Shown one piece after another: positions 27,168 through 36,396 of a stretch of 64,000 nt of DNA (position 1 is its first letter; each line of letters starts with the position of its first letter). Where the stretch lies: the NCBI GenBank assembly GCA_002698785.1, contig PAAG01000059.1:186001-250000 (forward strand), in the 5' to 3' direction. The translations under genes were made by a program, and so were the position numbers. The notes under the pieces are model-generated. The model saw only the letters and a list, made by a program, of their open reading frames with translations. It had not been told where the DNA came from and did not search any database. The DNA is from Verrucomicrobiales bacterium (lineage in GTDB: Bacteria > Verrucomicrobiota > Verrucomicrobiia > Verrucomicrobiales > DEV007).

Positions 27168-29156
27168 TCAGGGAGAGTTCTCGTTTATAAATTGAAGCAG
27201 CAAGGGGAAAGCAGGTTCAGGCATCTGTCCATGATCGTAGCCTTTCAATTCGACCAAATCCGTATTGGGATGTCCGTTCGCTTTCAGCATTCGCCAGAAG
27301 TATGCATTCTCTTCGTAGCGCGCAGGAATTTCTTTTTCCCGATCCCCTGTAATGGTCAACACAGGCGGCGCATCCTTCCGAAGGTGGAAAAGCGGTGCAT
27401 ACTCATCGATCAGAGGAAGGTTTCTCCCCTGTCCTCGCTCTCGTCGCACTGTCGTGTGCGTGATTGTCTGCCCGCTGAGTGGAATCAGTCCTGCAATGTC
27501 ATTTGCGTTGATCCCATGGGCTTCCATCCATTTGGAATCCAAGCCCACCATGCTGGCGAGATAGCCACCCGCAGAGTGCCCGCTCACGAAAATTCGATCC
27601 GCACTTCCCCCATACTTTTCGATGTTCTGGAATGCCCAAGCCACCGCAGCGGCAGCGTCCTCGATGTATTCGGGCGCGTTGACTTGCGGACTGAGTCGAT
27701 AGTTCGCAGCAATCACCGCCACGCCTTTGTTTCGGAGAGGAACCGGTACAAATCGATTCCCGTTCAAGATGCCTCCCCCGTGAAACCAGACCACAGTTGA
27801 ATACGGCTTTCCATCTGCGGGATAGTAGAGGTCGAGACGGCAACGGTCCCTGGCATACTGATCGCCGTCTAAACGGTACGGTATATCCGTCAGGAGACGA
27901 TAGTTGTCGTCGTCAGGTCTCGATTCATCCTCAAACAGAGCTGGGGATGTTTTCTCGAGTCCTCTGACTTCTTCGATCAACTGGCTTGCCAAAGTGGTGT
28001 TCAGGTCAAACAAGGCGTCGCTCGCTTTTGACAACTTCTCCTGAGCTTGTTCAGAATCTAAAAAACGCTTTCGCATCTGATAAAGATCCACCGGCAAGCG
28101 AAGATCACTGGAACTCACTTCTAACCGACACACTTTCTCCTGCAGGATTTCCAGAAACCGAAATCCAAATCCGACTGTCGGTTCGATGCAGGTCGCTTCA
28201 CCGTAGTCGTTCCAGGTGGCGACCTGGACAATCGGCGCTCCGCTTTCCATCGCCTGATTCAGACTCTCACGAAATGTATCTCCATCCTCCGGAGAAATTC
28301 TGCCATAACTTTTCTCCACGCCAGCCTGTTCGTAGATATCGTTGAATCCAGGAAAGGCGACACCGAGGCAGTTCCCTGAGTCATACCAGTCGTCCAATTT
28401 TGATTTCCATTCTTTTGATGACACCGTTTTTCCACCCGAGACAGGAGGCCACGCGAACGAACCGGTCATATCGTATTCCTCTGCCAGATGAGGAAGACCG
28501 TATATCGATACCTCTTTCGAAAACCCTGACAGGGACTCCTTCCATTGAGAAGACGAGAAATGCTGAGGACCGAAAACGAGGAGCAGAGGTTTTCCCTCGT
28601 GCTTCCAGTAGGATTCGTCGGCGAACCAGGTTTTCTCCATCCATGAGAACAACTCTTTCTGGTATTTTACCGTGGAAACCTCCTCCAGCGTTCCGCCCTC
28701 CACCATCGCACCTACAGATTGATCTTCGTAGCAGATGGCAAACTTCATCCCTGCCTTTTTGACGACTGAAATGAGAGCTTCCGTGCAGCGATGAATGCGT
28801 TCGTAATCAATGTGATCCTTTGTTCCATACCAGTCGACAATCACTCCCTCAATACCCGCGAGCTTCATCAACTGGACATGGCACTCGAGAACGGCAGGGT
28901 CGCTGGAATCATACAGGCCGATGAGCGGATACTCTTTTGATGCTGCCGCGCGCTTCGCTTGCCAATCGACGACATCAGGATCGAAGTGGTCCATTGTCCA
29001 ATGCCACCCCCAAGCACCCTCGACTGGCCTCGAGGCATACCATGGCATGTAGTGAGCTGCCACAACTGGTGTATGTTTTTCGTCCGACCTAGCGGGCACT
29101 GCAGAGAAAAGAACTAGAAGGCCCCAAATCAGACCTCTCACGCTACGCGATTTCAT
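27168..29156 (-). CDS. Fusion: GH99/GH71-like domain plus HSL-type esterase, secreted
   Basis: The 662-residue protein has a signal peptide (GLIWGLLVLFSAVPARS). Residues about 28-345 look like a GH71/GH99-type TIM barrel: VVAAHYMPWYAS near the start, GIEGVIVDWYG, and VATWNDYGEATCIEPT at the end of the domain. A helical linker follows. Residues about 420-660 form an alpha/beta hydrolase of the hormone-sensitive-lipase family, with an HGGG oxyanion loop, GHSAGG (Ser about 529), a TGDRE acid region and a C-terminal YDHGQ His. One chain could cleave a glycan and strip its acyl groups. The start overlaps the upstream heme-protein stop as ATGA, so translation is coupled. Catalytic acids of the GH-like half were not assignable, so enzymatic activity there is less sure. 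Confidence 0.85.
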   Translation of the reverse strand: MKSRSVRGLIWGLLVLFSAVPARSDEKHTPVVAAHYMPWYASRPVEGAWGWHWTMDHFDPDVVDWQAKRAAASKEYPLIGLYDSSDPAVLECHVQLMKLAGIEGVIVDWYGTKDHIDYERIHRCTEALISVVKKAGMKFAICYEDQSVGAMVEGGTLEEVSTVKYQKELFSWMEKTWFADESYWKHEGKPLLLVFGPQHFSSSQWKESLSGFSKEVSIYGLPHLAEEYDMTGSFAWPPVSGGKTVSSKEWKSKLDDWYDSGNCLGVAFPGFNDIYEQAGVEKSYGRISPEDGDTFRESLNQAMESGAPIVQVATWNDYGEATCIEPTVGFGFRFLEILQEKVCRLEVSSSDLRLPVDLYQMRKRFLDSEQAQEKLSKASDALFDLNTTLASQLIEEVRGLEKTSPALFEDESRPDDDNYRLLTDIPYRLDGDQYARDRCRLDLYYPADGKPYSTVVWFHGGGILNGNRFVPVPLRNKGVAVIAANYRLSPQVNAPEYIEDAAAAVAWAFQNIEKYGGSADRIFVSGHSAGGYLASMVGLDSKWMEAHGINANDIAGLIPLSGQTITHTTVRRERGQGRNLPLIDEYAPLFHLRKDAPPVLTITGDREKEIPARYEENAYFWRMLKANGHPNTDLVELKGYDHGQMPEPAFPLLLQFINENSP

Positions 29157-31951
29157 GGCTTTTTACTCATCAGGTACGCGACGAGGTGCTTCACCTCCTT
29201 TTCTCCGAGCGCTTGCAATAGACCTTCCGGCATAAGAGAAACCGGCAGTTTCTCCTGCTTTGCGATTTCTTCTCTCGATATTACCTGAAGATCCGCAGGG
29301 GTCTGAATGGATATCGTTTTCTCGTTCTGTTGAGGAATCACCCCGGAAATCACGCGCCCATCTTTCAACGTGAACACTGTCATCTGGTAATCAGCAGGGA
29401 CCACTTCATTTGGGTTGAGCGTATTTTCCAAAATGTAGTCCAGATTGTGTCGATCGCTCCCTGTTAGATCTGGTCCGATTTTCCCGCCCTCTCCGTAGAG
29501 GGTATGACAGGCTCCACAAAGACCTTGGAATAGAACTTTGCCGTGGACCGGATCCGCACTTGCAATGTTGTCTTCAGTCAGGATTAATTTCCACTTTTCT
29601 AATTCGACCTTCTTCTCTTCTGGAGTTTCGCGAATTTCTCCCCACACTTCCCTGAGCTTCGCTTTCAGGGGTTCACTGCCGAGGTTATCGATCTGACGAG
29701 CTTGAAATGGCAATATGGCACTGCGAGGGATCTGACCTTTTTCGACAGCGGCAAGAAGTTCGCCTGCGTAGCGATTACGCGAAACGAGCGTGTCGATAAC
29801 AAACGGCCTATTTTCTACGTTGCGTTTCCAGTGGTTCAGTAGGCGAGGTCCAACACCGGGGGCGTCGTAAAGCGCAACCCCTCGCACTGCCTCGCGAGAA
29901 ACCACTTTATCGTTGATCCAGTCTTTCAGATTAGGAAGCAGATCTTCTGTGGGATCTCGCAGGAGATTTTCCACAGCAGACCGACGAGATACTGAATCAG
30001 CCTCCTGGTCGAGAGCAATTGCCAGCAGCTCCTCCCGTGCGCGCCCGTCCCCGAAAAGGATAGAAAGTTCTCGAACGATCGCCTTCTCCCCTTCTGTTCC
30101 GTTCTCACCCACTTCTTCGCTCACCGAATCCCATCCCTCCGGTGCTTCGGCGCTACTCCAACCCGCGAGCGCTTCACCCATACCTTTGAGAATATCTTCT
30201 CGCTTCGTGCTGTCAGCCTTAGACAGGAGATCCTGAATCGGTTGTGAGTTCTTCTCAAGATCTTCAGTAAGTCTCCGAGCGATCAATTTTCTCAACCGTG
30301 GCATCTCTGCGTTCAAAGCGAGTTTGATCGCTGCATCCGGAAGCTCTGGAACAACATCTGAAACACCATACCAAATCAAGAGTGGTTGCTGTCGATCGTC
30401 AGCATCTTCCGCGTGGGACGCCAACAAAGAGGCAACTGATATTCTATTTTCGAGAGGCAACCGCTGAAGTGCGGATGCGACCTCCATCCTGACAAGCCCT
30501 GATTCGTCTGACCCGGCCAATTTTTGCAAAGTCTGTAACGTGGAGTCTTCGCCGGGATAGTCCTCTGCCAACCATCGGGCAGCCATCGCTCTTTTTGCTT
30601 CGTCCGTCGATGCGAGCATTTGATCGAAAGCCTCCTGCGACTCGGGCCGCTGAGTCAGCCACTCTGGTCGGCTCGGGGTAGGTTTACCTTTGTCAGGACC
30701 GTCATACACAATTCGATAGACTCTGCCACTCGTCCGGTGAACCCCGTTGTTGTCGTGGCACTCACCGGTATCGCACCAGTCATTAACATACATCTGACCG
30801 TCAGGGCCAGTAATGAGATCCAAGCCACGGAACCATGTGTCCTTCATCATCATGAAATCCTTTCCATGATGAGCGGTGTATCCACAGCCGTCTCTTACCG
30901 GGATGTCCATGTTGATTCGATTGCCGTGGAGATTGCAGGTGAAGAGCTTTCCGTGGTATTCGCTGGGCCACACGCCTCCCTGATAGATCAGGCACCCCAT
31001 GTGTGCGTGTCCTCCACCGAGAGTGGAAGTGTTGCCTGTGATCCCCTCCCTGATATCACTCCATTTTTCGGACCCTTTGTCCCAGTGATAGTGGTCGGCG
31101 GTGTGCTCGATAATCTCATATACATGCGGATTAAGATGGGCCCCGAACATACGCTCGTAGTAGGCACCGGGAATGGCATGCCAAAGGTGACCGATAACGG
31201 TGTTGGTGTAGAAGAGTTGACCGTTTGCATCCCAGTCCATTCCCCAGGGATTTGTTCCGCCATGGCAGAAGACTTCGAACTCTTCTGTTTTCGGATCGTA
31301 GCGCCAAATAGAGCAGTTCAGCTTTGTCCGATCTTCCTCTGGTAATCCGGGCGCACCGACCACTGATGTGGCAGTGATCCCGTGCCGCCCATAGAGCCAA
31401 CCATCCGGGCCCCACTTTAAACCGTTCACCACGTTGTGCCCGATCGTCTCTGCGTCGAATCCGTCGAGTTTCACGACAGGTTCGCCATCGGGAACGCCGT
31501 CCTGATCAGCATCCGGGATAAAGAGTAATTGAGGAGAACAGAGGGCCCACACTCCGTCTTCTCCTACAGCGATGCTTGTGAGACGAGTTCCTTTGTCCCA
31601 GAACACTTTTCGGTCGTCGGCTTTTCCATCGCCGTCCGTGTCTTTGAGGATGATGATTCGGTCTCGTAGTTCGAGATCCCATCGTTTCGGCTGCCTCGCA
31701 TAAGTGTAGCATTCCGCTACCCAGAGAGCCCCTTCCTCGTCGAAGCACATTGCGATCGGTTGCTGGACATCTGGTTCGGCAGCAAATACCTCACAGCGGA
31801 ACCCTTCTGGAAGTTCCGCTGTGCGAGCCGCCTCTTCCGCCGGCATGGGAATCGGATCGTCTGCTTCCGAATTGTATGGTTCGGGAAAAGAGTCTGCGTA
31901 ACAAAGACCGCAGAGTGACAAGCTGAGGAAAAAGAGCGAGCGGCTATTCAT
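29153..31951 (-). CDS. PVC-type CxxCH heme-binding protein with beta-propeller and HEAT regions
   Basis: The 932-aa exported protein (signal MNSRSLFFLSLSLCGLCYA) starts with the Pirellula/Verrucomicrobium N-terminal dehydrogenase-like beta-propeller (TIGR02604 type: ELPEGFRCEVFAAEPDVQQP, ILKDTDGDGKAD). A HEAT-like helical middle occupies about 440-760, and a C-terminal cytochrome c domain (TIGR02603 type) has heme motif CGACH near 815 and axial-ligand-like MPEG(L) near the end. Such proteins are periplasmic oxidoreductases expanded in this phylum, with no proven substrate. It leads the operon with the GH-like/esterase fusion (ATGA overlap) and the esterase, suggesting oxidation of a sugar released there. 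Confidence 0.9.
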   Translation of the reverse strand: MNSRSLFFLSLSLCGLCYADSFPEPYNSEADDPIPMPAEEAARTAELPEGFRCEVFAAEPDVQQPIAMCFDEEGALWVAECYTYARQPKRWDLELRDRIIILKDTDGDGKADDRKVFWDKGTRLTSIAVGEDGVWALCSPQLLFIPDADQDGVPDGEPVVKLDGFDAETIGHNVVNGLKWGPDGWLYGRHGITATSVVGAPGLPEEDRTKLNCSIWRYDPKTEEFEVFCHGGTNPWGMDWDANGQLFYTNTVIGHLWHAIPGAYYERMFGAHLNPHVYEIIEHTADHYHWDKGSEKWSDIREGITGNTSTLGGGHAHMGCLIYQGGVWPSEYHGKLFTCNLHGNRINMDIPVRDGCGYTAHHGKDFMMMKDTWFRGLDLITGPDGQMYVNDWCDTGECHDNNGVHRTSGRVYRIVYDGPDKGKPTPSRPEWLTQRPESQEAFDQMLASTDEAKRAMAARWLAEDYPGEDSTLQTLQKLAGSDESGLVRMEVASALQRLPLENRISVASLLASHAEDADDRQQPLLIWYGVSDVVPELPDAAIKLALNAEMPRLRKLIARRLTEDLEKNSQPIQDLLSKADSTKREDILKGMGEALAGWSSAEAPEGWDSVSEEVGENGTEGEKAIVRELSILFGDGRAREELLAIALDQEADSVSRRSAVENLLRDPTEDLLPNLKDWINDKVVSREAVRGVALYDAPGVGPRLLNHWKRNVENRPFVIDTLVSRNRYAGELLAAVEKGQIPRSAILPFQARQIDNLGSEPLKAKLREVWGEIRETPEEKKVELEKWKLILTEDNIASADPVHGKVLFQGLCGACHTLYGEGGKIGPDLTGSDRHNLDYILENTLNPNEVVPADYQMTVFTLKDGRVISGVIPQQNEKTISIQTPADLQVISREEIAKQEKLPVSLMPEGLLQALGEKEVKHLVAYLMSKKP

Positions 31952-32055
31952 CTACTGAAAAAGGGTTCAGGGCGCGCATTATGCCATAGCCGAATCAAAA
32001 CCCAAGCCTTTCGACATCCCCGGAACCCGGACCGAGAAGACAATTTCCGGATCGG

Positions 32056-32838
32056 TCAGGAAACCGTGAAACCACCGTCGACCAGAAGCTCGGTTCCCGT
32101 GATGTAGGAGGCTTCGTCGCTGGCGAGAAACAGCACTGGCGCGGCCACTTCGGCAGGCTTTGCCATGCGCCCCATCGGGATTCGCTTCAGGACATCACGG
32201 GCAAAACGGCTTCCGTCTTCTCCGAGAGCTTCGAGAAAGTCGTAGACCATTTTCGTCTCTGTGAAACCGGGATGGACGGAGTTCACGCGAATGCCATATT
32301 TCTTCCGAGCACAGTCGACTGCCGCCGTTTTCGTAAGCATGGCGACCCCGCTCTTTGCCGCACCGTAGGCTGCAAATCGAGGCTCGGCCACGTTCGCAGC
32401 AATGGAAGCCATATTGATAATGACTCCACCGTGGGATTTCATGACCTCAATTCCCGCCTGCATGCCGAAGAGAACGCCGTCGAGATTTACGGCCATCATT
32501 TTTCGCCACTGCTCTTCGGTGGTGTCCTCGATACTGGCGAGATTACTGGTGCCTGCGTTGTTAATCAGGATGTCGAGTTTGCCATGTCGCTCGACAATTC
32601 CTTTCGATATCTCGTCCCACGCCGCTTTGTCGCACACATCCTGAAAAAATGTCTCGACGCCCATCTCGCGTGCTGAGGATTTCCCCATAGCACGTTCGAG
32701 TTCTTCTTTGTCGACATCGGTCGCTACTACTTTGGCTCCTTCCCTGGCGAACTGCTCGACCAGAACAAGGCCAATACCTCGGGCAGCACCGGTGACCAGA
32801 ACCACTCGATCAGTAAAACGCTTCCTGACACTTTCCAT
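32056..32838 (-). CDS. SDR-family oxidoreductase
   Basis: The 260-aa cytoplasmic Rossmann enzyme has the cofactor motif TGAARGIG (16-23), an Asp after the second strand (TDVD, favouring NAD+), NNAG (93-96) and the catalytic triad Ser145, Tyr158 and Lys162 (YGAAK). The closing YITGTELLVDGGF is the classical 3-oxoacyl-reductase/glucose-dehydrogenase-like end. Substrate is open: sugar alcohol, steroid-like or acyl. It lies 104 bp upstream of the heme-protein operon on the same strand and could be read into it, though no overlap supports this. Confidence 0.92.
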   Translation of the reverse strand: MESVRKRFTDRVVLVTGAARGIGLVLVEQFAREGAKVVATDVDKEELERAMGKSSAREMGVETFFQDVCDKAAWDEISKGIVERHGKLDILINNAGTSNLASIEDTTEEQWRKMMAVNLDGVLFGMQAGIEVMKSHGGVIINMASIAANVAEPRFAAYGAAKSGVAMLTKTAAVDCARKKYGIRVNSVHPGFTETKMVYDFLEALGEDGSRFARDVLKRIPMGRMAKPAEVAAPVLFLASDEASYITGTELLVDGGFTVS

Positions 32839-32909
32839 AATTGATTTTCTGTGCGCGACTCTAACAGGAACCGATCAATTCACAACTTTCCTTGTCGCGG
32901 CTTTCCCCG

Positions 32910-33797
32910 TCATTCCATCCCTGCCTTCTGCTGCTGCCATCGAGTAATGCGTGAGACTATGATCCACCACAAGATCAGGCAGGCGATCCCGGCAGGCAAA
33001 GCAAGGCCACCAAGAATATTACTCCCTACAGTGTAGACCAGCCAGCATACCCACCACCACACAACTAAATTGTCCATGGATTGCAAAGATCGGCTACCAC
33101 TCACGTTGTAGATTTCACTAATTGCGGTGAGCGGTTTCCAAAGGTTCGCAATCGGAACGAAATGGAAACCAACAGCCCAACCAGGTGTCTGACTGAGGTC
33201 TCCCTTTTTGATCACGTGTGCATTTTTTGACACTCTGTGGACCCACATGCAGTAAAACACCGTTGGAACTATCCATCCGAGAAGGAAAAGGAAACCGGCT
33301 ATGACCATCAGGGAAACCATCAATTCATCTGATCCCCCACCAAACTCGGAGTCAAACTCCGATGACATCATACCCACAACAAAAGCGACCAGTGCGAGCA
33401 CGGAAGTAATGATTCCAAAAATCACTCCGCCTTTTGCAAGCGTGGCCCGACTGCCGGGATCGACAAACTCGTATTCGGTCCAGAAGAGATCCATATTACT
33501 GCGATCCCCTCCTTCATGAAGAGCTTGAACAAACTGCTCTTTGTATTCGGGAAGTATATACTTATTGCCGTATTCCAGCATTTCTGACACGGGCCTAACT
33601 TCGCCGCTGATTTCGCATGCGGCGTAGTCTTCGGCGTAACTGCAGGATGAAGCCGGTATCCAATCAGGGAGGCCTTCTGCCCAGACCAGTGTTTCGTCGG
33701 TGAATTCCCCGGCTTCAGACATCTCGAGCATTCGAGCAGTGGAAACCGGCCCCATTTTCTCTTCCCCGACGGAATAGAACCATTCTTGTATCACCAT
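32910..33797 (-). CDS. GYF_2 + DUF4328 membrane protein
   Basis: The 295-residue protein opens with a GYF_2-type domain (WFYSVGEEKMGPVS, LVWAEGLPDWIPA), where W-Y-x-x-x-GP and the distal W form the binding pocket. A spacer holds Cys residues. A DUF4328-type membrane domain follows from about residue 115, with four hydrophobic stretches and the FHFVPIANLWKPLTAISEIY and NLVVWWWVCWLVY segments. The two-domain arrangement is common in Verrucomicrobia and Planctomycetes. GYF_2 probably binds proline-rich or membrane partners; function is unknown. Start is the ATG at 33795-33797. It is 71 bp from the SDR gene. Confidence 0.85.
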   Translation of the reverse strand: MVIQEWFYSVGEEKMGPVSTARMLEMSEAGEFTDETLVWAEGLPDWIPASSCSYAEDYAACEISGEVRPVSEMLEYGNKYILPEYKEQFVQALHEGGDRSNMDLFWTEYEFVDPGSRATLAKGGVIFGIITSVLALVAFVVGMMSSEFDSEFGGGSDELMVSLMVIAGFLFLLGWIVPTVFYCMWVHRVSKNAHVIKKGDLSQTPGWAVGFHFVPIANLWKPLTAISEIYNVSGSRSLQSMDNLVVWWWVCWLVYTVGSNILGGLALPAGIACLILWWIIVSRITRWQQQKAGME

Positions 33798-33866
33798 GGC
33801 ACCTCATCTTTCGCCAGCACGGATAAAAGGTCAAAGCTTTCCCTCCTGCGAATTCCGCGCTAGTAG

Positions 33867-34241
33867 ATGATAATGGCTTCAGAAAAGAAAAATGGATCTC
33901 GATCCTCAGAGGAGGACATCATGCGCTACGGGATGCTCGGCGACGATCCGGGATCTACGGGGGAAAAGTTAGAAAAGTATACAGGGGAAGTAGACTGGAA
34001 TTACCTTCGCCCCCATTTTGAATCTGGCGCTCTACTCTACATTGATCCCAGTATTTCCCTGATTGAGGTTGGCTACGCTCTGACCGAGGACGATTCAGAA
34101 AGGATCGCTGAGTGGCGCGTGGCAGGTGACATAGTCACCCCGTCAGCCCCACATGCGACATACTGGGAAAGCACGAGCGCTCGATTCCTCGCACTCGTTG
34201 TCTCTCCTTTTGTTTTGATTCAGCCTTTGACTGAAGAGTAA
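33867..34241 (+). CDS. DUF2288 family protein
   Basis: This 124-aa cytoplasmic protein carries the DUF2288 pattern nearly end to end: YTGEVDWNYLRPHF, LLYIDPSISLIEVGYAL, EDDSERIAEW and a final ARFLALVVSPFVLIQ. The last segment (W...F.A.VV.PFVL.Q) is the family's signature. Members are small and uncharacterised and often lie near housekeeping genes. A second ATG two codons in (33873) is an equal start candidate. It lies divergent from the GYF_2 gene with only 69 bp between them and converges with the rhodanese lipoprotein (7-bp gap). Confidence 0.82.
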   Translation: MIMASEKKNGSRSSEEDIMRYGMLGDDPGSTGEKLEKYTGEVDWNYLRPHFESGALLYIDPSISLIEVGYALTEDDSERIAEWRVAGDIVTPSAPHATYWESTSARFLALVVSPFVLIQPLTEE

Positions 34242-34248
34242 CTCAACG

Positions 34249-34692
34249 CTACTTCACGACCTCATTGCCTGCATCTACCCACCCATTGTAACCGGGTGTC
34301 AGGTGATAGAGCTTCGTAAAATTCAGCTTTTCAAACACCGCCAGGGATTGGCCACTGCGACTGCCGCTTCGGCAATGGACAAGGTAAGTTTTGTCAGGAT
34401 CGAGCTTTTCGAGTTCAGACTCAAAATTCTCGTTTTTGAAATCGATATTCACTGCGTCTTTCAGATGCCCTTCTTTGAATTCTTCCGGGGTGCGAACATC
34501 GACGACCACCACTTCGGAATCATCTTTGAGTAATTTATCAGCTGCAGCCGCATCAACATCTACCACCTCAAGTGATGCCTGTGTTTCCTCGGGAGCACTT
34601 TCTTCTGTTGCAGTCTCTGTCTCGTTACAAGCGACAAGACCTATGCAGATAGCAAAAACGGAGAGGAGAGGATTTATTGAACGGAGTTTCAT
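34249..34692 (-). CDS. Rhodanese-domain lipoprotein
   Basis: The 147-aa product starts with a lipoprotein signal (lipobox IGLVAC, lipidated Cys22). A Glu/Thr-rich linker precedes a single rhodanese domain (about 42-147) with VVVVDVRTPEEF(K)EGHL and an active-site loop HCRSGSRS (Cys107). The loop is six residues long, as in thiosulfate-type sulfurtransferases. It is expected to handle sulfane sulfur or redox in the periplasm, anchored to the membrane; no partner gene is adjacent. It ends 7 bp from the DUF2288 gene and starts 41 bp downstream of the HEIVH protein gene, with which it could be cotranscribed. Confidence 0.92.
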   Translation of the reverse strand: MKLRSINPLLSVFAICIGLVACNETETATEESAPEETQASLEVVDVDAAAADKLLKDDSEVVVVDVRTPEEFKEGHLKDAVNIDFKNENFESELEKLDPDKTYLVHCRSGSRSGQSLAVFEKLNFTKLYHLTPGYNGWVDAGNEVVK

Positions 34693-34733
34693 GGTAATAC
34701 AGGGTCTATTTTCAAGGGGCTCTTACGTTGGAT

Positions 34734-36263
34734 TCACTGGAATTGGATGTCGATGCCAATCGAAGAATAGGCGGCTTTCATTTCTTCGGACAGCTGCTGC
34801 GGAGTCCGGTTTTGGAGAAGAGAAGGAAGTGCTTTCTGCTGTACGAGCTGGAGAAGGTCGATTGTCTGCCCTCCACGAGAGGCTCGTTCGATAGATTCCG
34901 GCACCTCTAGTTTTGCCGGTGGAACTGGCTCCCGTGGTTCGGCGCCGACTTTGATACGTTCCGTTTCGGGCACTCCATCGACTAACTGGCGGTTGTATAG
35001 CGTCACTCGCTCGTTGTACTCGCTAACCGCTTCGCGAAACGACTCAAGCTCGGCATTGAACCTTTTCACTTCTTCGTTGTAGGCGAGGCGCCTTGTCTCG
35101 AATTGAGCAATCTCCTGCTGTAGCTCATTTGTTTCTCCAAGAGCCAGATCTATCATCTTCAAATAGGATCCCACAGCAACGCCTTGATTTTCCGGTTCGT
35201 CCAAATGCATGAAGAAGTAGAGAAGGAGCATCGAATCACGGTATTCGTCTACCGAACCAGACCAACCGTCTCTCACCATCAATCCCGTTCCGGCCTGGCT
35301 GGCGAGGTTTGTCCCTTTCAATTGACCTGGAGTAGCCGTTACATCTTCAGGTTTTTCTGTTTCAAAACCTCGAAAAAAGTAACTGGGAGAACGAACACCT
35401 GAAATTGTGTTGCCCTTCATTGCATGCTGCTCTTCTAATCGAAATTTCAGCCCTCTCTCAGCATTTCGGAACTCGAAGCGTCCATTCTGATATGGAACGG
35501 CAGCCAGATATTCCGCTATACCTTCCGCAAACCAAGTTGGCATCAAGGGTAACCAATCGTGCATTACCTGGTGAACGATTTCGTGAATCAAGGTGGATGT
35601 GTCGCTACTCTTCCGAAGAGTCATTCGACTACCATTCAATTTCGCTCCGAGCGATGAATACGGAACCAAAAGCTCTTTTTCTTGGGTCAGGTATAATCCG
35701 ACCACTCTCTGTCCCTGAATCACTACTGTTTTCTCAGCTGCGAGAGTGTCGAACTCCCTTTCACCTAAAAACCGGCCCCGGAAATGAGTGTTTCCTGCCG
35801 GCGGCTCCAGCTCAATACCGTGAGGCAACTCTCTCAATGCGAGATAGGTGCCTTCATAGACGCGAGCTGCCTCGGAAATAAAGGCCTTCGAAACCTCCTG
35901 GTCAGTTTCAAACTCAAAGTGAGGTGTCTGGAACACCCTTGGGCCACCAGTCACTTCGATCTCTCGTGGGATCTGAGTTTCCGGAGGTATCGTGCCATAA
36001 TCGAATGCCTGGCCCCGTTCGTATTTCGCGAGTACGTAATTCCTGTCCTGTTCGCTAAGACGAGTCAGCGCCACGCGGGCTTCTCTCCCCGACTCCAGTT
36101 TCAGAACGGCGCTAGATTTGTCCGCACTGACTAATGAAGCTCTGAGTTGCTTTCCATCCTCGCTCGTCCAGATGCGTGCCTGATCTTCCGCCCCCACCCG
36201 AAAAAGAGGCAGCAACGCCACCACGATCACCTGATACAACACCACTTTCGTCCCACTCGACAT
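34734..36263 (-). CDS. SHD1-domain, HEIVH zinc metallopeptidase-like secreted protein
   Basis: I use the ATG at 36261-36263 (MSSGTKVVLYQVIVVALLPLF), which gives a signal peptide. The longer track frame overlaps the divergent LacI gene and adds 45 unlikely residues. The 509-aa protein has an N-terminal SHD1 (Sla1-homology) domain (RIWTSEDGKQLRASLVSADKSS), common in Planctomycetes exoproteins. A DUF1570-like peptidase region follows, with zinc motif HEIVHQ (His about 225) and downstream WFAEGIAEY (third ligand Glu). A coiled coil covers about 390-450 (NELQQEIAQFETRRLAY), and the tail is Pro-rich. It may degrade proteins outside the membrane. It is divergent from the LacI regulator and may be under its control. 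Confidence 0.82.
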   Translation of the reverse strand: MSSGTKVVLYQVIVVALLPLFRVGAEDQARIWTSEDGKQLRASLVSADKSSAVLKLESGREARVALTRLSEQDRNYVLAKYERGQAFDYGTIPPETQIPREIEVTGGPRVFQTPHFEFETDQEVSKAFISEAARVYEGTYLALRELPHGIELEPPAGNTHFRGRFLGEREFDTLAAEKTVVIQGQRVVGLYLTQEKELLVPYSSLGAKLNGSRMTLRKSSDTSTLIHEIVHQVMHDWLPLMPTWFAEGIAEYLAAVPYQNGRFEFRNAERGLKFRLEEQHAMKGNTISGVRSPSYFFRGFETEKPEDVTATPGQLKGTNLASQAGTGLMVRDGWSGSVDEYRDSMLLLYFFMHLDEPENQGVAVGSYLKMIDLALGETNELQQEIAQFETRRLAYNEEVKRFNAELESFREAVSEYNERVTLYNRQLVDGVPETERIKVGAEPREPVPPAKLEVPESIERASRGGQTIDLLQLVQQKALPSLLQNRTPQQLSEEMKAAYSSIGIDIQFQ

Positions 36264-36360
36264 ACTTGAAGAATACGGAGAAGCTTTGACAGGGTCTAGA
36301 AAAATTGTTGCCGGGAGACCGTCGAATTTCGGTTTTCTGGCGAGACGTTTCTGACTGGCG

Positions 36361-36370
36361 CAAACGTTTG
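36361..36370. promoter_or_regulatory. LacI-type operator upstream of LacI-family gene
   Basis: CAAACGTTTG is a perfect 10-bp palindrome 26 bp before the LacI-family ATG. It matches the core of PurR/LacI-family operators (GCAAACGTTTGC type) and lies in the 133-bp intergenic region divergent from the HEIVH protein gene. Autoregulation and control of that gene are inference. Confidence 0.6.
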
Positions 36371-36396
36371 TTCCATCGTAGGCTTCGAGCCTTTTC

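Noticed and set aside
30620-31345. 241-aa plus-strand ORF
   Set aside because: It is a shadow of the PVC heme-protein gene, whose domains read clearly on the minus strand.
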